DNA from: a virus
Length of the DNA: 64,000 nt
IMG/VR virus record: IMGVR_UViG_3300045999_008996
Span: 158,564-222,563 of that record
Strand: one strand, 5' to 3'
Shown: piece after piece, positions 1 through 6,474 of the stretch
Position numbering within the stretch: the stretch's first letter is position 1
Layout of the letters: every line of letters begins with the position of its first letter
Translations under genes and position numbers: made by a program
The notes under the pieces: model-generated
What the model was told of the DNA's origin: nothing
Database searches by the model: none
Seen by the model: the letters and a program-made list of their open reading frames with translations, nothing else

Positions 1-241
1 CTACTTGTTCTTTTTGAGTTCCTTTTTTGCGTGGATGCTTTTTAAGAAACTCTTGTGCTTGGGATGCTTTTTTTCGTTTTTGAGAAGCACTTCTAAACCT
101 TTCTAGGTTCGCATCAATATCTCTATTAAATTTGTTTACCCTTTCTTCATAATCATCTTGTTTTTTAAAACCACCCAAACCCTCATTCATAACAACTTCC
201 ATATATGCTTCTTGAAGACTACGAAAATTTTGTGCGTCCAT
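1..241 (-). CDS. Virion-type protein, N-terminal 80 residues (partial)
   Basis: The frame is open from an ATG at 241 to the window edge, so only the N-terminus is seen. It begins MDAQNFRSLQEAYMEV and then becomes charged and Lys/Gln-rich. The LQE-A step at residues 9-12 resembles the (L/I)xE-(A/G/S) site cut by the T4 gp21 prohead protease, and N-termini of this type are common on cyanophage structural proteins (family knowledge). A late promoter (TATAAATA) lies 20 bases upstream, which fits a late virion gene. The specific function is unknown. Confidence 0.7.
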   Translation of the reverse strand, partial: MDAQNFRSLQEAYMEVVMNEGLGGFKKQDDYEERVNKFNRDIDANLERFRSASQKRKKASQAQEFLKKHPRKKGTQKEQV

Positions 242-260
242 TCTACTAATACTTTTTAGA

Positions 261-268
261 TATTTATA
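261..268 (-). promoter_or_regulatory. T4-type late promoter TATAAATA
   Basis: The octamer on the minus strand matches the late promoter recognised by gp55-type sigma factors. It sits 20 bases upstream of the ATG at 241. It is back to back with a plus-strand late-type element at 275-282. Confidence 0.7.
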
Positions 269-274
269 TTTTTT

Positions 275-282
275 CATAAATA
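275..282 (+). promoter_or_regulatory. Late-type promoter CATAAATA
   Basis: One mismatch from TATAAATA, placed 26 bases upstream of the GTG at 308. It would drive the plus-strand small-gene cluster. It is divergent from the late promoter at 261-268, with 6 bases between them. Confidence 0.5.
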
Positions 283-307
283 TCATTGTATCATTTGGGA
301 CAGTGCA

Positions 308-421
308 GTGGCAAAGTCTGCAAACAAAGGCAAGAAGGGTTCCGCTGGCGGTAAGCAATCTAAACAAAATCAAGGTAATGCGACTGCGAAAAAGGCAAAG
401 AACGGCGGCAAGAAGAAGTGA
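308..421 (+). CDS. Small lysine/glycine-rich protein, 37 aa
   Basis: A GTG start gives a 37-residue product rich in Lys, Gly, Ala and Asn that ends in a run of lysines. A GGGA lies 7 bases upstream as a weak ribosome site. A competing frame (303-488) reads through the same DNA, but this frame has the strongly biased basic composition, and it ends just before the next gene, whose start is preceded by GAAG. The composition suggests nucleic-acid binding (inference). Function unknown. Confidence 0.55.
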   Translation: MAKSANKGKKGSAGGKQSKQNQGNATAKKAKNGGKKK

Positions 422-424
422 TAT

Positions 425-616
425 ATGCCACGCGAATGGAATACTCCCAAGCGTGAGCGATGGAACGCACCAATACATAATATTCTAAAAGCAATTGATA
501 ATCACACTCAAGAATACTTCAAGAGTGGTGATGTTTGGCATCTAGAAAAAGCAGATATGTTAAGGAAATATCTTCACGAACTTAAGACCTGGATACATAA
601 ACAAGAAGGAAGATGA
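425..616 (+). CDS. Conserved-type small protein, 63 aa
   Basis: Hydrophilic protein starting MPREWNTPKRERWNAP, probably alpha-helical in its second half (LEKADMLRKYLHELKTW). The stop overlaps the ATG of the next gene at 613, so the two are translationally coupled. No function can be assigned. Confidence 0.7.
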   Translation: MPREWNTPKRERWNAPIHNILKAIDNHTQEYFKSGDVWHLEKADMLRKYLHELKTWIHKQEGR

Positions 617-732
617 ATGAAATAGTTTGGTCAGTGAATATTATGCTCGCTATTGGAATGATTGGAGTTGCTTGGATAATTTATAAAATTTTACTTTTTG
701 CAAATCAAGAAAATGAAAGCGATCATAGTTGA
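613..732 (+). CDS. Single-span membrane protein, 39 aa
   Basis: Starts MNEIVWSVNIML; residues about 5-29 form one hydrophobic helix, followed by a short acidic tail. The ATG overlaps the previous stop (ATGA), and the next gene starts inside it at 713. Clustering of tiny membrane proteins beside lysis genes makes a holin or antiholin role possible, but nothing specific shows it. Confidence 0.55.
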   Translation: MNEIVWSVNIMLAIGMIGVAWIIYKILLFANQENESDHS

Positions 733-868
733 GTTTTTAATTCTTGCTCGTCTTTTAACTCATGATTGGATAATGCTTGAGAATAGAAGACCTATTCCTA
801 AAAGACAACCACCAGAAATAATTCGTTTTATTCGTAGACCTGCTAAAAGAGGTAGAAAACTAAAATGA
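713..868 (+). CDS. Small basic protein, 51 aa
   Basis: A hydrophobic N-terminus (MKAIIVEFLILARLL) is followed by a very basic tail rich in Arg, Lys and Pro. It overlaps the preceding gene by 20 bases and shares an ATGA with the next. This is the pattern of a membrane anchor with a cytoplasmic basic tail. Function unknown. Confidence 0.55.
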   Translation: MKAIIVEFLILARLLTHDWIMLENRRPIPKRQPPEIIRFIRRPAKRGRKLK

Positions 869-1125
869 AAAATATCAGTTCATTCACAGCAATTAGGTTA
901 ATAATTCTTGGATGGTCTGCTACTTTATTGACACTAAACTATATGGATTACTTAAAAAAAATGGATGCTACTTTCATAGCATCCGTATTTACTTCTGCAC
1001 TAGCAACTTTTGGAGTTGATGCAGCTAACAAAAAATCAAAGACCAGCCTTGATAAATCTGTAGATTGTGATGCCTGCAGATCCAAGAGTAGCAAAGAGAG
1101 CACCCAAACTACTGAAGAAACCTGA
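865..1125 (+). CDS. Small membrane protein, 86 aa
   Basis: Two hydrophobic stretches are seen (about residues 9-27 and 36-50), then a polar Ser/Lys/Thr-rich tail. Size and topology would suit a holin, and muramidase and peptidase genes lie nearby on the other strand, but this is only context. Its 3' end overlaps the antisense open frame at 1036-1353 by 90 bases. Confidence 0.65.
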   Translation: MKNISSFTAIRLIILGWSATLLTLNYMDYLKKMDATFIASVFTSALATFGVDAANKKSKTSLDKSVDCDACRSKSSKESTQTTEET

Positions 1126-1353
1126 TATCTTTTCTTCCAAAGGTTTTCTTTCTACGTGAAATAACTCTCTATTATCATATATCCATTGCCACATAGATAT
1201 TCTCATATCTTCTGGAACTAATGGATCAATCCAGGAACTAATTTCACTTTCTCTATCTCCAACAAGGATTCCGCTTTTATTGTAAGTGCGTATTCTTGTA
1301 ATATTGTATTCACCAGTATAATCTACTTGTTTGTCAGCAATTTCATCAGCAAC
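1036..1353 (-). other. In-frame 105-codon continuation after an amber codon
   Basis: Directly after the TAG at 1354-1356 the same frame stays open for 105 codons to a TGA at 1036-1038. No usable start codon lies near its beginning; the first in-frame ATG is 50 codons in. The text reads like normal protein: a beta-rich part (GEYNITRIRTYNKSGILVG), then WIDPLVPEDMRISMWQW, then a hydrophobic C-terminal helix (FFSSLGALFATLGSAGITIY). It is best read as the second half of the gene at 1354-1815, expressed by readthrough or lost by a recent nonsense mutation. Confidence 0.6.
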
Positions 1354-1815
1354 CTAAAAGTCAATATCTGCTTGAACACGCTCATAATGAGTTTTCATAA
1401 AAGTAACATCCAATTCAACATCACCGTTTTCTGGTCTATAAGGATGTGAAACACCATTCACACAAACTTCAAGTGTTCCTGGATGTAGTTTATTTTGAGT
1501 TGGGAATACTTGGCAGATTAATGGTTTAGGAATCAACCAGGATGTTTTCGTTAAAGCAAAGTATGGAATTCCAATAGAGAGAGTAATTGGTATTCCAAAA
1601 GCAAGTATTCTTTTTCGGTGACTGTTAATTATCGTCTGGGCAGCTTCACCAAGATCTTTTGTTCTAGCAGCGTGGATTACCAAAAGATTACGAAACGATT
1701 GTAGTCTTTTACGAAATCCAAGTTCATATTGCGATTCTTCAGCAACAAGTATCATATTATCCAGCTTCTGTAACAAGACCACATGATCTGTGTTGTTACA
1801 TTGCTCGGCGGGCAT
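1354..1815 (-). CDS. Membrane protein, 153 aa up to an amber stop
   Basis: Predicted transmembrane helix at about residues 93-112 (LAFGIPITLSIGIPYF), preceded by a basic helical domain and followed by a Pro-rich, beta-like exterior domain. It ends with TAG and the frame continues without any break into 1036-1353, giving a 259-residue protein if the amber codon is read. It lies just downstream of the muramidase and C39 peptidase, so a role in lysis or the cell envelope is plausible. A late-type AATAAATA is found about 25 bases upstream. Family not recognised. Confidence 0.65.
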   Translation of the reverse strand: MPAEQCNNTDHVVLLQKLDNMILVAEESQYELGFRKRLQSFRNLLVIHAARTKDLGEAAQTIINSHRKRILAFGIPITLSIGIPYFALTKTSWLIPKPLICQVFPTQNKLHPGTLEVCVNGVSHPYRPENGDVELDVTFMKTHYERVQADIDF

Positions 1816-1859
1816 TTATTTAATACTAGACGATATGACTATTTATTGATTGTAACAAA

Positions 1860-2318
1860 TTATGAAAACCAAAGTTTACCTTCTGCAACTCTTCTTCTCT
1901 TCAATCCCGCTTCCACACTTGTTCCTGGGTTATGATAAAGATATAAAGCATCAGGTACCTTAGTCCATTCTTTATTTTTAAGAACTCTGGTTATGGTATT
2001 AAAATTGGAAGACCCGTAAAAACCAGCACCAAGATTATAAGCAAAAGAAAGAAGTGCTCCTTTTTGATTTTCATTCATTTCACTCCAGTAAGGTATTCTT
2101 TGTAGTGATGGCAAAAATCTATTCTTTAAATCAAATTCAAGTAGAGTGTCTGCATACTTTTGAGTAATCACTCTACCTATTTTGAAGGGTGTCCCATCAA
2201 AGTCTTTAGTGCTTCCCCAACCAATTGTAATCGGCGGTCCTTTTGTTAAAGGATCTGGATAAGCATTTAAATGACATCCTTCAAACTCTTTGATTAAATT
2301 AATGCCAACCAACGGCAC
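1860..2318 (-). CDS. Endolysin, GH24 muramidase (T4 lysozyme type)
   Basis: 152 residues, the usual length of phage GH24 lysozymes. The catalytic region shows IKEFEGCHLNAYPDP followed by TIGWGS, matching the Glu-(8)-Asp-(5)-Thr arrangement of T4 lysozyme. The LLSFAYNLGAGFYGSS segment matches the second conserved block of the family. It would cleave the MurNAc-GlcNAc bond of host peptidoglycan at lysis. There is no signal peptide, so it would need a holin. The C39-like peptidase lies 33 bases upstream in the same direction. Confidence 0.88.
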   Translation of the reverse strand: MPLVGINLIKEFEGCHLNAYPDPLTKGPPITIGWGSTKDFDGTPFKIGRVITQKYADTLLEFDLKNRFLPSLQRIPYWSEMNENQKGALLSFAYNLGAGFYGSSNFNTITRVLKNKEWTKVPDALYLYHNPGTSVEAGLKRRRVAEGKLWFS

Positions 2319-2350
2319 TTCATTGGCATTATTAATGTTAGTTGGCGCTT

Positions 2351-3046
2351 CTACTTTTTTGCATCAAAAATACGACCCCAACCAGTCTTATCTCTTCCTT
2401 TTTCTAACCAACGATAAGTAAGGTCTGACTTTTTATAGACTGAACCTTTACCATTCGTAACTGGTCCAGTGTAACCATCGTTTAGAGAACCATAAGGATC
2501 GTTAACAACGTAGTCCTCACCTTTCTTTCCAATCACTACAACCATGTGCCCGCCAGTAGGATTAGATAAAGAGCCGCGGTGCAGGATACCAATAACGACA
2601 GGTCTCCCAGCAGATAACTCACGATCAAGATCAACAAACCCAAGATTGTAACTAAAGCGTGACTTAATTCCATAATTTTCCAGAACTTTTGTCTGGACGG
2701 TGTGATCAGTTGAATCACCAATCGCAAAAACTTTTTGGACATAGGCATCATCGCCTTTTGCTCCTTGAAGCGTACCTGGTTTGAAATACTCTAGGCACAT
2801 CGCACAAGCAGATGAGTTGCAAGTTCTTTGTGCATCTCTATAATTATCTGTTTGTGGATAAAAAGGAACAGGAAGAACTCCAGGAACAGTTGGTTTTGTT
2901 CTATAAATTCTAACCCAATTAGAAGTGTCTTCAAGCAAATCTGGGTTCTTACTTACAAGATCAACCTCAAATTGTTCTACAGCAGCAACATGCTTTGGAT
3001 TGTTCTCATCATAATGTTTAAAAAAGTTATGAAGATCTACTCTCAT
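2351..3046 (-). CDS. C39-like cysteine peptidase, probable lysis or virion endopeptidase
   Basis: 231 residues. A 55-residue N-terminal helical part precedes a papain-like C39_2 domain. The likely triad is Cys in RTCNSSACAM (about 76), His in GGHMVVVIG (about 166) and Asp in VVNDPYG (about 181). It sits directly upstream of the muramidase, so the likely substrate is the peptide stem of peptidoglycan (inference). An AATAAATA late-type element lies 22-29 bases upstream, just past the terminator at 3077-3102. No signal peptide is seen. Confidence 0.75.
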   Translation of the reverse strand: MRVDLHNFFKHYDENNPKHVAAVEQFEVDLVSKNPDLLEDTSNWVRIYRTKPTVPGVLPVPFYPQTDNYRDAQRTCNSSACAMCLEYFKPGTLQGAKGDDAYVQKVFAIGDSTDHTVQTKVLENYGIKSRFSYNLGFVDLDRELSAGRPVVIGILHRGSLSNPTGGHMVVVIGKKGEDYVVNDPYGSLNDGYTGPVTNGKGSVYKKSDLTYRWLEKGRDKTGWGRIFDAKK

Positions 3047-3076
3047 TGTCTCTATTAATTAGATATTTTATTTATT

Positions 3077-3102
3077 AAAAAAGCGTCCTTTCGGACGCTT
3101 TT
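3077..3102 (-). terminator. Rho-independent terminator after the peroxiredoxin gene
   Basis: A stem of AAGCGTCC and GGACGCTT with a 4-base loop is followed by a T-run on the minus strand. It ends the hli-petF-hli-prx operon, and a late-type AATAAATA follows the T-run. Confidence 0.85.
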
Positions 3103-3110
3103 GAGTATCT

Positions 3111-3638
3111 TCAAACAGTTGCAGTTTCTCGAACTGTAGATTTTACATAATCCAGAACATTCTCTGGAGTAGTTGCTTCGTAAGGGTCACTGTCTGCATT
3201 GTCTCGCTGACCTGCCTCAACGAATAGTTTTTCGATGATTCCGTTATCCACGACTGCAGCATAACGCCAAGAGCGGTCGCCGAAACCAAGGTTAGACTTA
3301 TTGACGAGCATACCCATAGAGCGTGTGAAGTAAGCATTTCCGTCTGGGATAAGTTTTACGTTCTTGATGTTCTGATCTTGTCCCCAAGCATTCATTACAA
3401 ACCCATCATTAACAGAGATGCAGTAAATAGCGTCGATGCCACTACCAATAAAGTCTTCGTATTTCTCTTCGAATCCAGGAAGCTGATAGGAACTGCAAGT
3501 AGGAGTGAAAGCACCAGGCAGACTAAACAAGACCACACGCTTTCCATCGAAAAGTTCTGCAGTTGTGCAATTTACAAACTCTCCATTCTCGCGGAATACA
3601 AATTCAACTTGAGGAACTTGGTATTGTTCTTTACGCAT
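3111..3638 (-). CDS. Peroxiredoxin, Prx5 type
   Basis: 175 residues with the family active site PGAFTPTCS (peroxidatic Cys at about 50). It reduces hydrogen peroxide and organic peroxides with a thiol or glutaredoxin partner. The ATG at 3638 is chosen because GGAGG lies 6 bases upstream; two in-frame ATGs further up (3653, 3683) would add 5 or 15 residues without a good ribosome site. It is the last gene of the operon with ferredoxin and two Hli proteins, which suggests protection of the photosynthetic apparatus from oxidative stress during infection. Confidence 0.85.
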   Translation of the reverse strand: MRKEQYQVPQVEFVFRENGEFVNCTTAELFDGKRVVLFSLPGAFTPTCSSYQLPGFEEKYEDFIGSGIDAIYCISVNDGFVMNAWGQDQNIKNVKLIPDGNAYFTRSMGMLVNKSNLGFGDRSWRYAAVVDNGIIEKLFVEAGQRDNADSDPYEATTPENVLDYVKSTVRETATV

Positions 3639-3687
3639 TTTAACCTCCATAGTATTTTCTTTTTTCTTAAAAATATTAAACATTAAT

Positions 3688-3795
3688 TCACCAGATTCCT
3701 GGAATGATTTGTCCAGTAAGGGCATAAGAACCCATTGCGGCAACAATACCAATCATTGCTGCCCAACCATTAATACGTTCTGCGCGTTCGTTCAT
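3688..3795 (-). CDS. hli: High-light-inducible protein (short form, 35 aa)
   Basis: The whole protein is one chlorophyll-binding helix, ERINGWAAMIGIVAAMGSYA, ending in TGQIIPG. It carries the ExxNGxxAM motif of the Hli/Scp family. A strong ribosome site (AAGGAG) lies 10 bases before the ATG. These proteins bind chlorophyll and carotenoid in thylakoids and dissipate excess light energy; phage copies help keep photosynthesis running during infection (known of cyanophages). It is shorter than the second copy at 5072-5293. Confidence 0.9.
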   Translation of the reverse strand: MNERAERINGWAAMIGIVAAMGSYALTGQIIPGIW

Positions 3796-3807
3796 TGTTT
3801 TTCTCCT

Positions 3808-3993
3808 TTAGTTTACTTTAGAATAGATAGAAGTTTCACCATAATCACGGTGAATTTTGTAACCAACAACTGCACCCTTAGTATTCATAAGTGCAGGCAT
3901 AAAGACAATTGTGAAGAATACTGCTGGTGCTCCAATAAACAGAGCAGCAACAATCACATAATAAGTCAGCAGTTCAATTAGAGAGTGTTCCAT
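3808..3993 (-). CDS. Small membrane protein, 61 aa, in the hli-petF operon
   Basis: Starts MEHSLIELLTYYVIVAALF; residues 6-34 are strongly hydrophobic and may form one long or two short helices, followed by a polar tail. The ATG overlaps the upstream gene by 20 bases. A longer frame from 4041 is open, but the extra residues are polar and overlap the neighbour more. Its place between ferredoxin and an Hli gene suggests a thylakoid role (inference from context). Family not recognised. Confidence 0.65.
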   Translation of the reverse strand: MEHSLIELLTYYVIVAALFIGAPAVFFTIVFMPALMNTKGAVVGYKIHRDYGETSIYSKVN

Positions 3994-4252
3994 TATAAGG
4001 GTGTTGTTGTTTGAGTTCAGGATTTGGTTGTGAAGGAACAACTGGGTTCCTTGATTTGTTTTTAATTACGATGAAAGCATCGTTTTGATAAGATACAGTT
4101 CCAAATGGTTTTGCCCATTTTGGGTTTGCGTTTGGACTAGTAGCAGTTCCTGTGACTGCTACTCCACCAATTTCAACTGAGATGTCATCATCTTTATCCC
4201 ATCCAAGTGTTTGAAGTGCAATTGCAAATTGCCCTAGCATATCAGCACTCAT
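3974..4252 (-). CDS. Hypothetical protein, 92 aa
   Basis: Soluble protein with a helical N-terminus (MSADMLGQFAIALQTLGWD) and a beta-rich centre (DISVEIGGVAVTGTAT) ending in a Pro/Gln-rich tail. The start shares one base with the stop of the upstream gene, so it is translated as part of the hli-petF operon. No function recognised. Confidence 0.7.
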   Translation of the reverse strand: MSADMLGQFAIALQTLGWDKDDDISVEIGGVAVTGTATSPNANPKWAKPFGTVSYQNDAFIVIKNKSRNPVVPSQPNPELKQQHPYNGTLSN

Positions 4253-4683
4253 CAGAATGCCTTTCCGAGAACATCACGAACTTCTGTTACAGAGTCATAA
4301 TTATCTCCAGCAACAGAGATGATTGCTTGAGTATCACGGCACCAGACAAGCACTTTCATATTACCAACTGTTGCCCATTGTGAATTACTATTGCTATCAG
4401 ACATATCACGAGCACCAAGTTCAAAAAACTTAGAGCGAGCAGTATTCCGACAAGCAATGTTATTTGGAGTGGAACGAACACCAAGAGACATTGAAGGGGG
4501 AGTAGATCCTCCAGAACTAAGAGCACCAAACGTAGCAGCAGTGCGACCACCAACTTCAGATTTAACTGGTGCAGATGCCATTACAACTGGTTTTGGTGAA
4601 GTAACTTCTTCAGCAAGAATTGGAGCACAAAAAGGAGTAACAGGAATTGCTACGGCAGCAGCAAGAAGAATATTATTAATCAT
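4252..4683 (-). CDS. Secreted or periplasmic hypothetical protein, 143 aa
   Basis: Begins [15 protein letters not shown], a clear signal peptide with a likely cut after APILA. The mature part is Ser/Pro-rich and has Cys residues near NNIACRN and LVWCRD that could form a disulfide. The start at 4683 overlaps the ferredoxin stop by one base (TGATG); an upstream extension to 4719 lies inside petF and is rejected. An exported protein in an operon with ferredoxin and Hli may act in the thylakoid lumen or periplasm (inference). Confidence 0.7.
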   Translation of the reverse strand: MINNILLAAAVAIPVTPFCAPILAEEVTSPKPVVMASAPVKSEVGGRTAATFGALSSGGSTPPSMSLGVRSTPNNIACRNTARSKFFELGARDMSDSNSNSQWATVGNMKVLVWCRDTQAIISVAGDNYDSVTEVRDVLGKAF

Positions 4684-4976
4684 CACAGATTCTCTTCCTG
4701 TTCGGCGAGAATTACACAATCACTTGTGGGATAAGCAACGCAAGTGAGAACCCAACCTTCTGCTTGTTGGTCATCATCAAGAAACGATTGTTCTTCGTTG
4801 TCAACTGTGCCGCTAATGAGTTTCCCAGCACAGGCAGAGCAAGCACCTGCCTTACATGATGAAGGGAGGTCAACACCTGCCTCTTCTGCTGCTTCAAGGA
4901 TATATTGGTCATCAGCACATTGGATAGTAGTTTCAGTGCCATCAGGAGATTGGAGAGTGACGTTAAAAGTAGCCAT
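4683..4976 (-). CDS. petF: Plant-type [2Fe-2S] ferredoxin
   Basis: 97 residues, the normal length. The cluster ligands are present in order: CKAGACSAC (Cys 41, 46, 49) and a fourth Cys about 29 residues later in VLTCVAYP. It carries electrons from photosystem I to reductases such as FNR and phage or host enzymes. It sits in the operon between two Hli genes, matching the cyanophage habit of taking over photosynthetic electron flow. Confidence 0.92.
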   Translation of the reverse strand: MATFNVTLQSPDGTETTIQCADDQYILEAAEEAGVDLPSSCKAGACSACAGKLISGTVDNEEQSFLDDDQQAEGWVLTCVAYPTSDCVILAEQEENL

Positions 4977-5062
4977 TAGTAAGTCTCACAAAGTTTTTCT
5001 ACGGATGCTGCCAACAGAACGAAGAAGGCAACGGATGTCATTGTAAACAAGAGTGAAGTCAT
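4976..5062 (-). CDS. Tiny membrane protein, 28 aa
   Basis: [20 protein letters not shown] forms a single transmembrane helix with a short polar tail. Its stop overlaps the petF start by one base (TAATG), and it fills the whole gap between hli and petF, which supports translation. The size resembles small photosystem or cytochrome b6f subunits, but I cannot match it to one. Confidence 0.5.
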   Translation of the reverse strand: MTSLLFTMTSVAFFVLLAASVEKLCETY

Positions 5063-5071
5063 TGTCAAGTC

Positions 5072-5293
5072 TCAAATTACTCCAAAGAAGAGGTGCCCAG
5101 TGAGAGCATAAGAAATAAAACCAGCAATAATCCCGAGCATTGCAGTGCGTCCATTCATTTTCTCCGCTTTTTCTGCATAGGGTTCGATGCCATAACGCTC
5201 AAGGTCTTCCTTGGTCATATACATCGCGGGTTCTTTGGCAAACATATTCATTTGCCCAAATTCGTTTTTTGTTACAGTCATTGTTACATTCAT
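5072..5293 (-). CDS. hli: High-light-inducible protein (long form, 73 aa)
   Basis: A 40-residue N-terminal part precedes the chlorophyll-binding helix AEKMNGRTAMLGIIAGF, then SYALTGHLFFG. The ExxNGRxAM motif is typical of the family. The ATG at 5293 or an in-frame ATG at 5281 could start it; neither has a clear ribosome site. It is the first gene after the consensus promoter at 5310-5338. Confidence 0.92.
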   Translation of the reverse strand: MNVTMTVTKNEFGQMNMFAKEPAMYMTKEDLERYGIEPYAEKAEKMNGRTAMLGIIAGFISYALTGHLFFGVI

Positions 5294-5309
5294 TAAGAAT
5301 TGTTACACA

Positions 5310-5338
5310 ATTATATAGGAAAAATAAAGGGATGTCAA
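5310..5338 (-). promoter_or_regulatory. Consensus sigma-70 promoter for the hli-petF-prx operon
   Basis: TTGACA at 5338-5333, a 17-base spacer, and TATAAT at 5315-5310: a perfect match to the host housekeeping promoter, 17 bases before the first possible ATG. This should be an early promoter used by unmodified host RNA polymerase. Confidence 0.92.
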
Positions 5339-5347
5339 GCACCCCCT

Positions 5348-5361
5348 GTATCATATGATAC
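5348..5361. promoter_or_regulatory. 14-bp perfect palindrome upstream of the hli promoter
   Basis: GTATCATATGATAC is fully self-complementary and ends 10 bases upstream of the -35 box. Size and place suit an operator or activator site. It is not a hairpin terminator, because it has no loop and no T-run. Confidence 0.45.
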
Positions 5362-5376
5362 TTATTTTGTTAAGGT

Positions 5377-6339
5377 TTACTGACCAATACGGTTCACAGC
5401 AATCCTTGCACGGTTCAAAATAGAACCAGACAGAGGAACATAACCCAAATCATCAGCAATACTTTGTGCCTTAGAGCTCAGAGCATAGTTCAGAGCAGCA
5501 CGAATATTACTTGTCTTTGCACCATTACCAGTGCGATATGCAAGAACCCAAGTCAGAGTAGAAATAGGATATGCATTTGCACCAGCAGGATTTGGGTTTT
5601 CGCCAGCAAGGTTTGCGTCCAGTTTGATGTTGTTCAGAGCAGCGGCACCAGTTGCAGCGGTGGGAAGAACAAACTTACCTGCCTTGTTTTGAATTGCTGC
5701 TGCTTGAATGCGATTTGCTTTTACAAATCCAGTGTTCACATAACCGATAGAACCAGGGGTCTGACGGATGCGACCAGAAACACCTTCATTACCCTTTGCA
5801 CCAACACCAGTAGGCCATTTAACTGCCTTACCTACACCTGGACCCCATCCACCAAAAGCAGCAAGAGAGTTAGTGAATGCATAAGTGGTTCCAGAACCAT
5901 CAGAACGATACACAGGAGTGATAGGACCAGCAGAACAACCAAGTGCTTTCCAATCCCTAATACGACCAGCAAAAATATCTACAGTCTGCTTCTGGGTGAG
6001 TTTCAGATTGCATCCTTTCTTGTTATAAGCAACAGCAATCGTTCCACCAACCATAGGAATCTGAACGACACCACGCTTTACTTTGGCGACATCTGCTGCG
6101 GAGATTGGTTCGTCACTTGCTCCAAAGTCAATTGTGCCCGCAATGAATTGACGAACACCAGCACCAGAACCAACGGACTGATAATTAACCCTACTCCCAG
6201 AAGTTCGTGCATAATCTTGGAACCATCGTTGATAAATGGGTGCGGGGAAGGTGGCACCAGCACTGTTCAGAGCAGGTCCAGCGAAAGCAGCAACAGGAGC
6301 AGCAACCAGACCAACAGCAATAAAGTTTTTGAGTTTCAT
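5377..6339 (-). CDS. pstS: Phosphate-binding protein of the Pst ABC transporter
   Basis: 320 residues with an N-terminal signal peptide (MKLKNFIAVGLVAAPVAAFA). The phosphate-binding fold motifs are present: AGATFPAPIYQRW, SVGSGAGVRQF, DFGASDEPI, and YRSDGSGTTYAFTN. It delivers phosphate to the host PstCAB permease in the periplasm. Phage pstS is common in marine cyanophages and is controlled by the host PhoR/PhoB system; a Pho-box-like repeat lies upstream at 6379-6408. The next gene upstream is a porin, so the pair may raise phosphate uptake across both membranes. Confidence 0.95.
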   Translation of the reverse strand: MKLKNFIAVGLVAAPVAAFAGPALNSAGATFPAPIYQRWFQDYARTSGSRVNYQSVGSGAGVRQFIAGTIDFGASDEPISAADVAKVKRGVVQIPMVGGTIAVAYNKKGCNLKLTQKQTVDIFAGRIRDWKALGCSAGPITPVYRSDGSGTTYAFTNSLAAFGGWGPGVGKAVKWPTGVGAKGNEGVSGRIRQTPGSIGYVNTGFVKANRIQAAAIQNKAGKFVLPTAATGAAALNNIKLDANLAGENPNPAGANAYPISTLTWVLAYRTGNGAKTSNIRAALNYALSSKAQSIADDLGYVPLSGSILNRARIAVNRIGQ

Positions 6340-6363
6340 AAAAAGTGAATAACTTCGTAAGTA

Positions 6364-6408
6364 ATAATACTAGAAGACAATCTTAAAGTCCACTAAGATT
6401 TGGTTAAG
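6364..6408 (-). promoter_or_regulatory. Pho-box-like repeats and -10 box before pstS
   Basis: On the minus strand CTTAACCA (6408-6401) and CTTAGTGG (6397-6390) are spaced by 11 bases, with a weaker third unit TTAAGATT at 6386-6379 in the same phase. The cyanobacterial Pho box is tandem CTTAACCT at 11-base spacing. TATTAT (6369-6364) follows 9 bases later, and there is no TTGACA-like -35, as expected for an activator-dependent promoter. Confidence 0.65.
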
Positions 6409-6424
6409 GTTTTCATTACCTAAC

Positions 6425-6450
6425 AAAAAAGTCACCCCATTTGGAGTGAC
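6425..6450 (-). terminator. Rho-independent terminator after the porin gene
   Basis: An 8-bp stem (GTCACTCC with GGGGTGAC, one wobble pair), a 4-base loop and six T on the minus strand. It separates the porin transcript from pstS. Confidence 0.85.
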
Positions 6451-6474
6451 CTAACTCAACTTATGAGTGGATTA

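Noticed and set aside
303-488. Alternative plus-strand frame of 61 codons
   Set aside because: It overlaps two better frames (308-421 with strong Lys bias, and 425-616); its composition is not protein-like.
5464-6348. Long plus-strand open frame (294 codons) opposite pstS
   Set aside because: It is the antisense shadow of a clear pstS gene; the product is Cys/Ser/Thr-rich nonsense and has no ribosome site or promoter.
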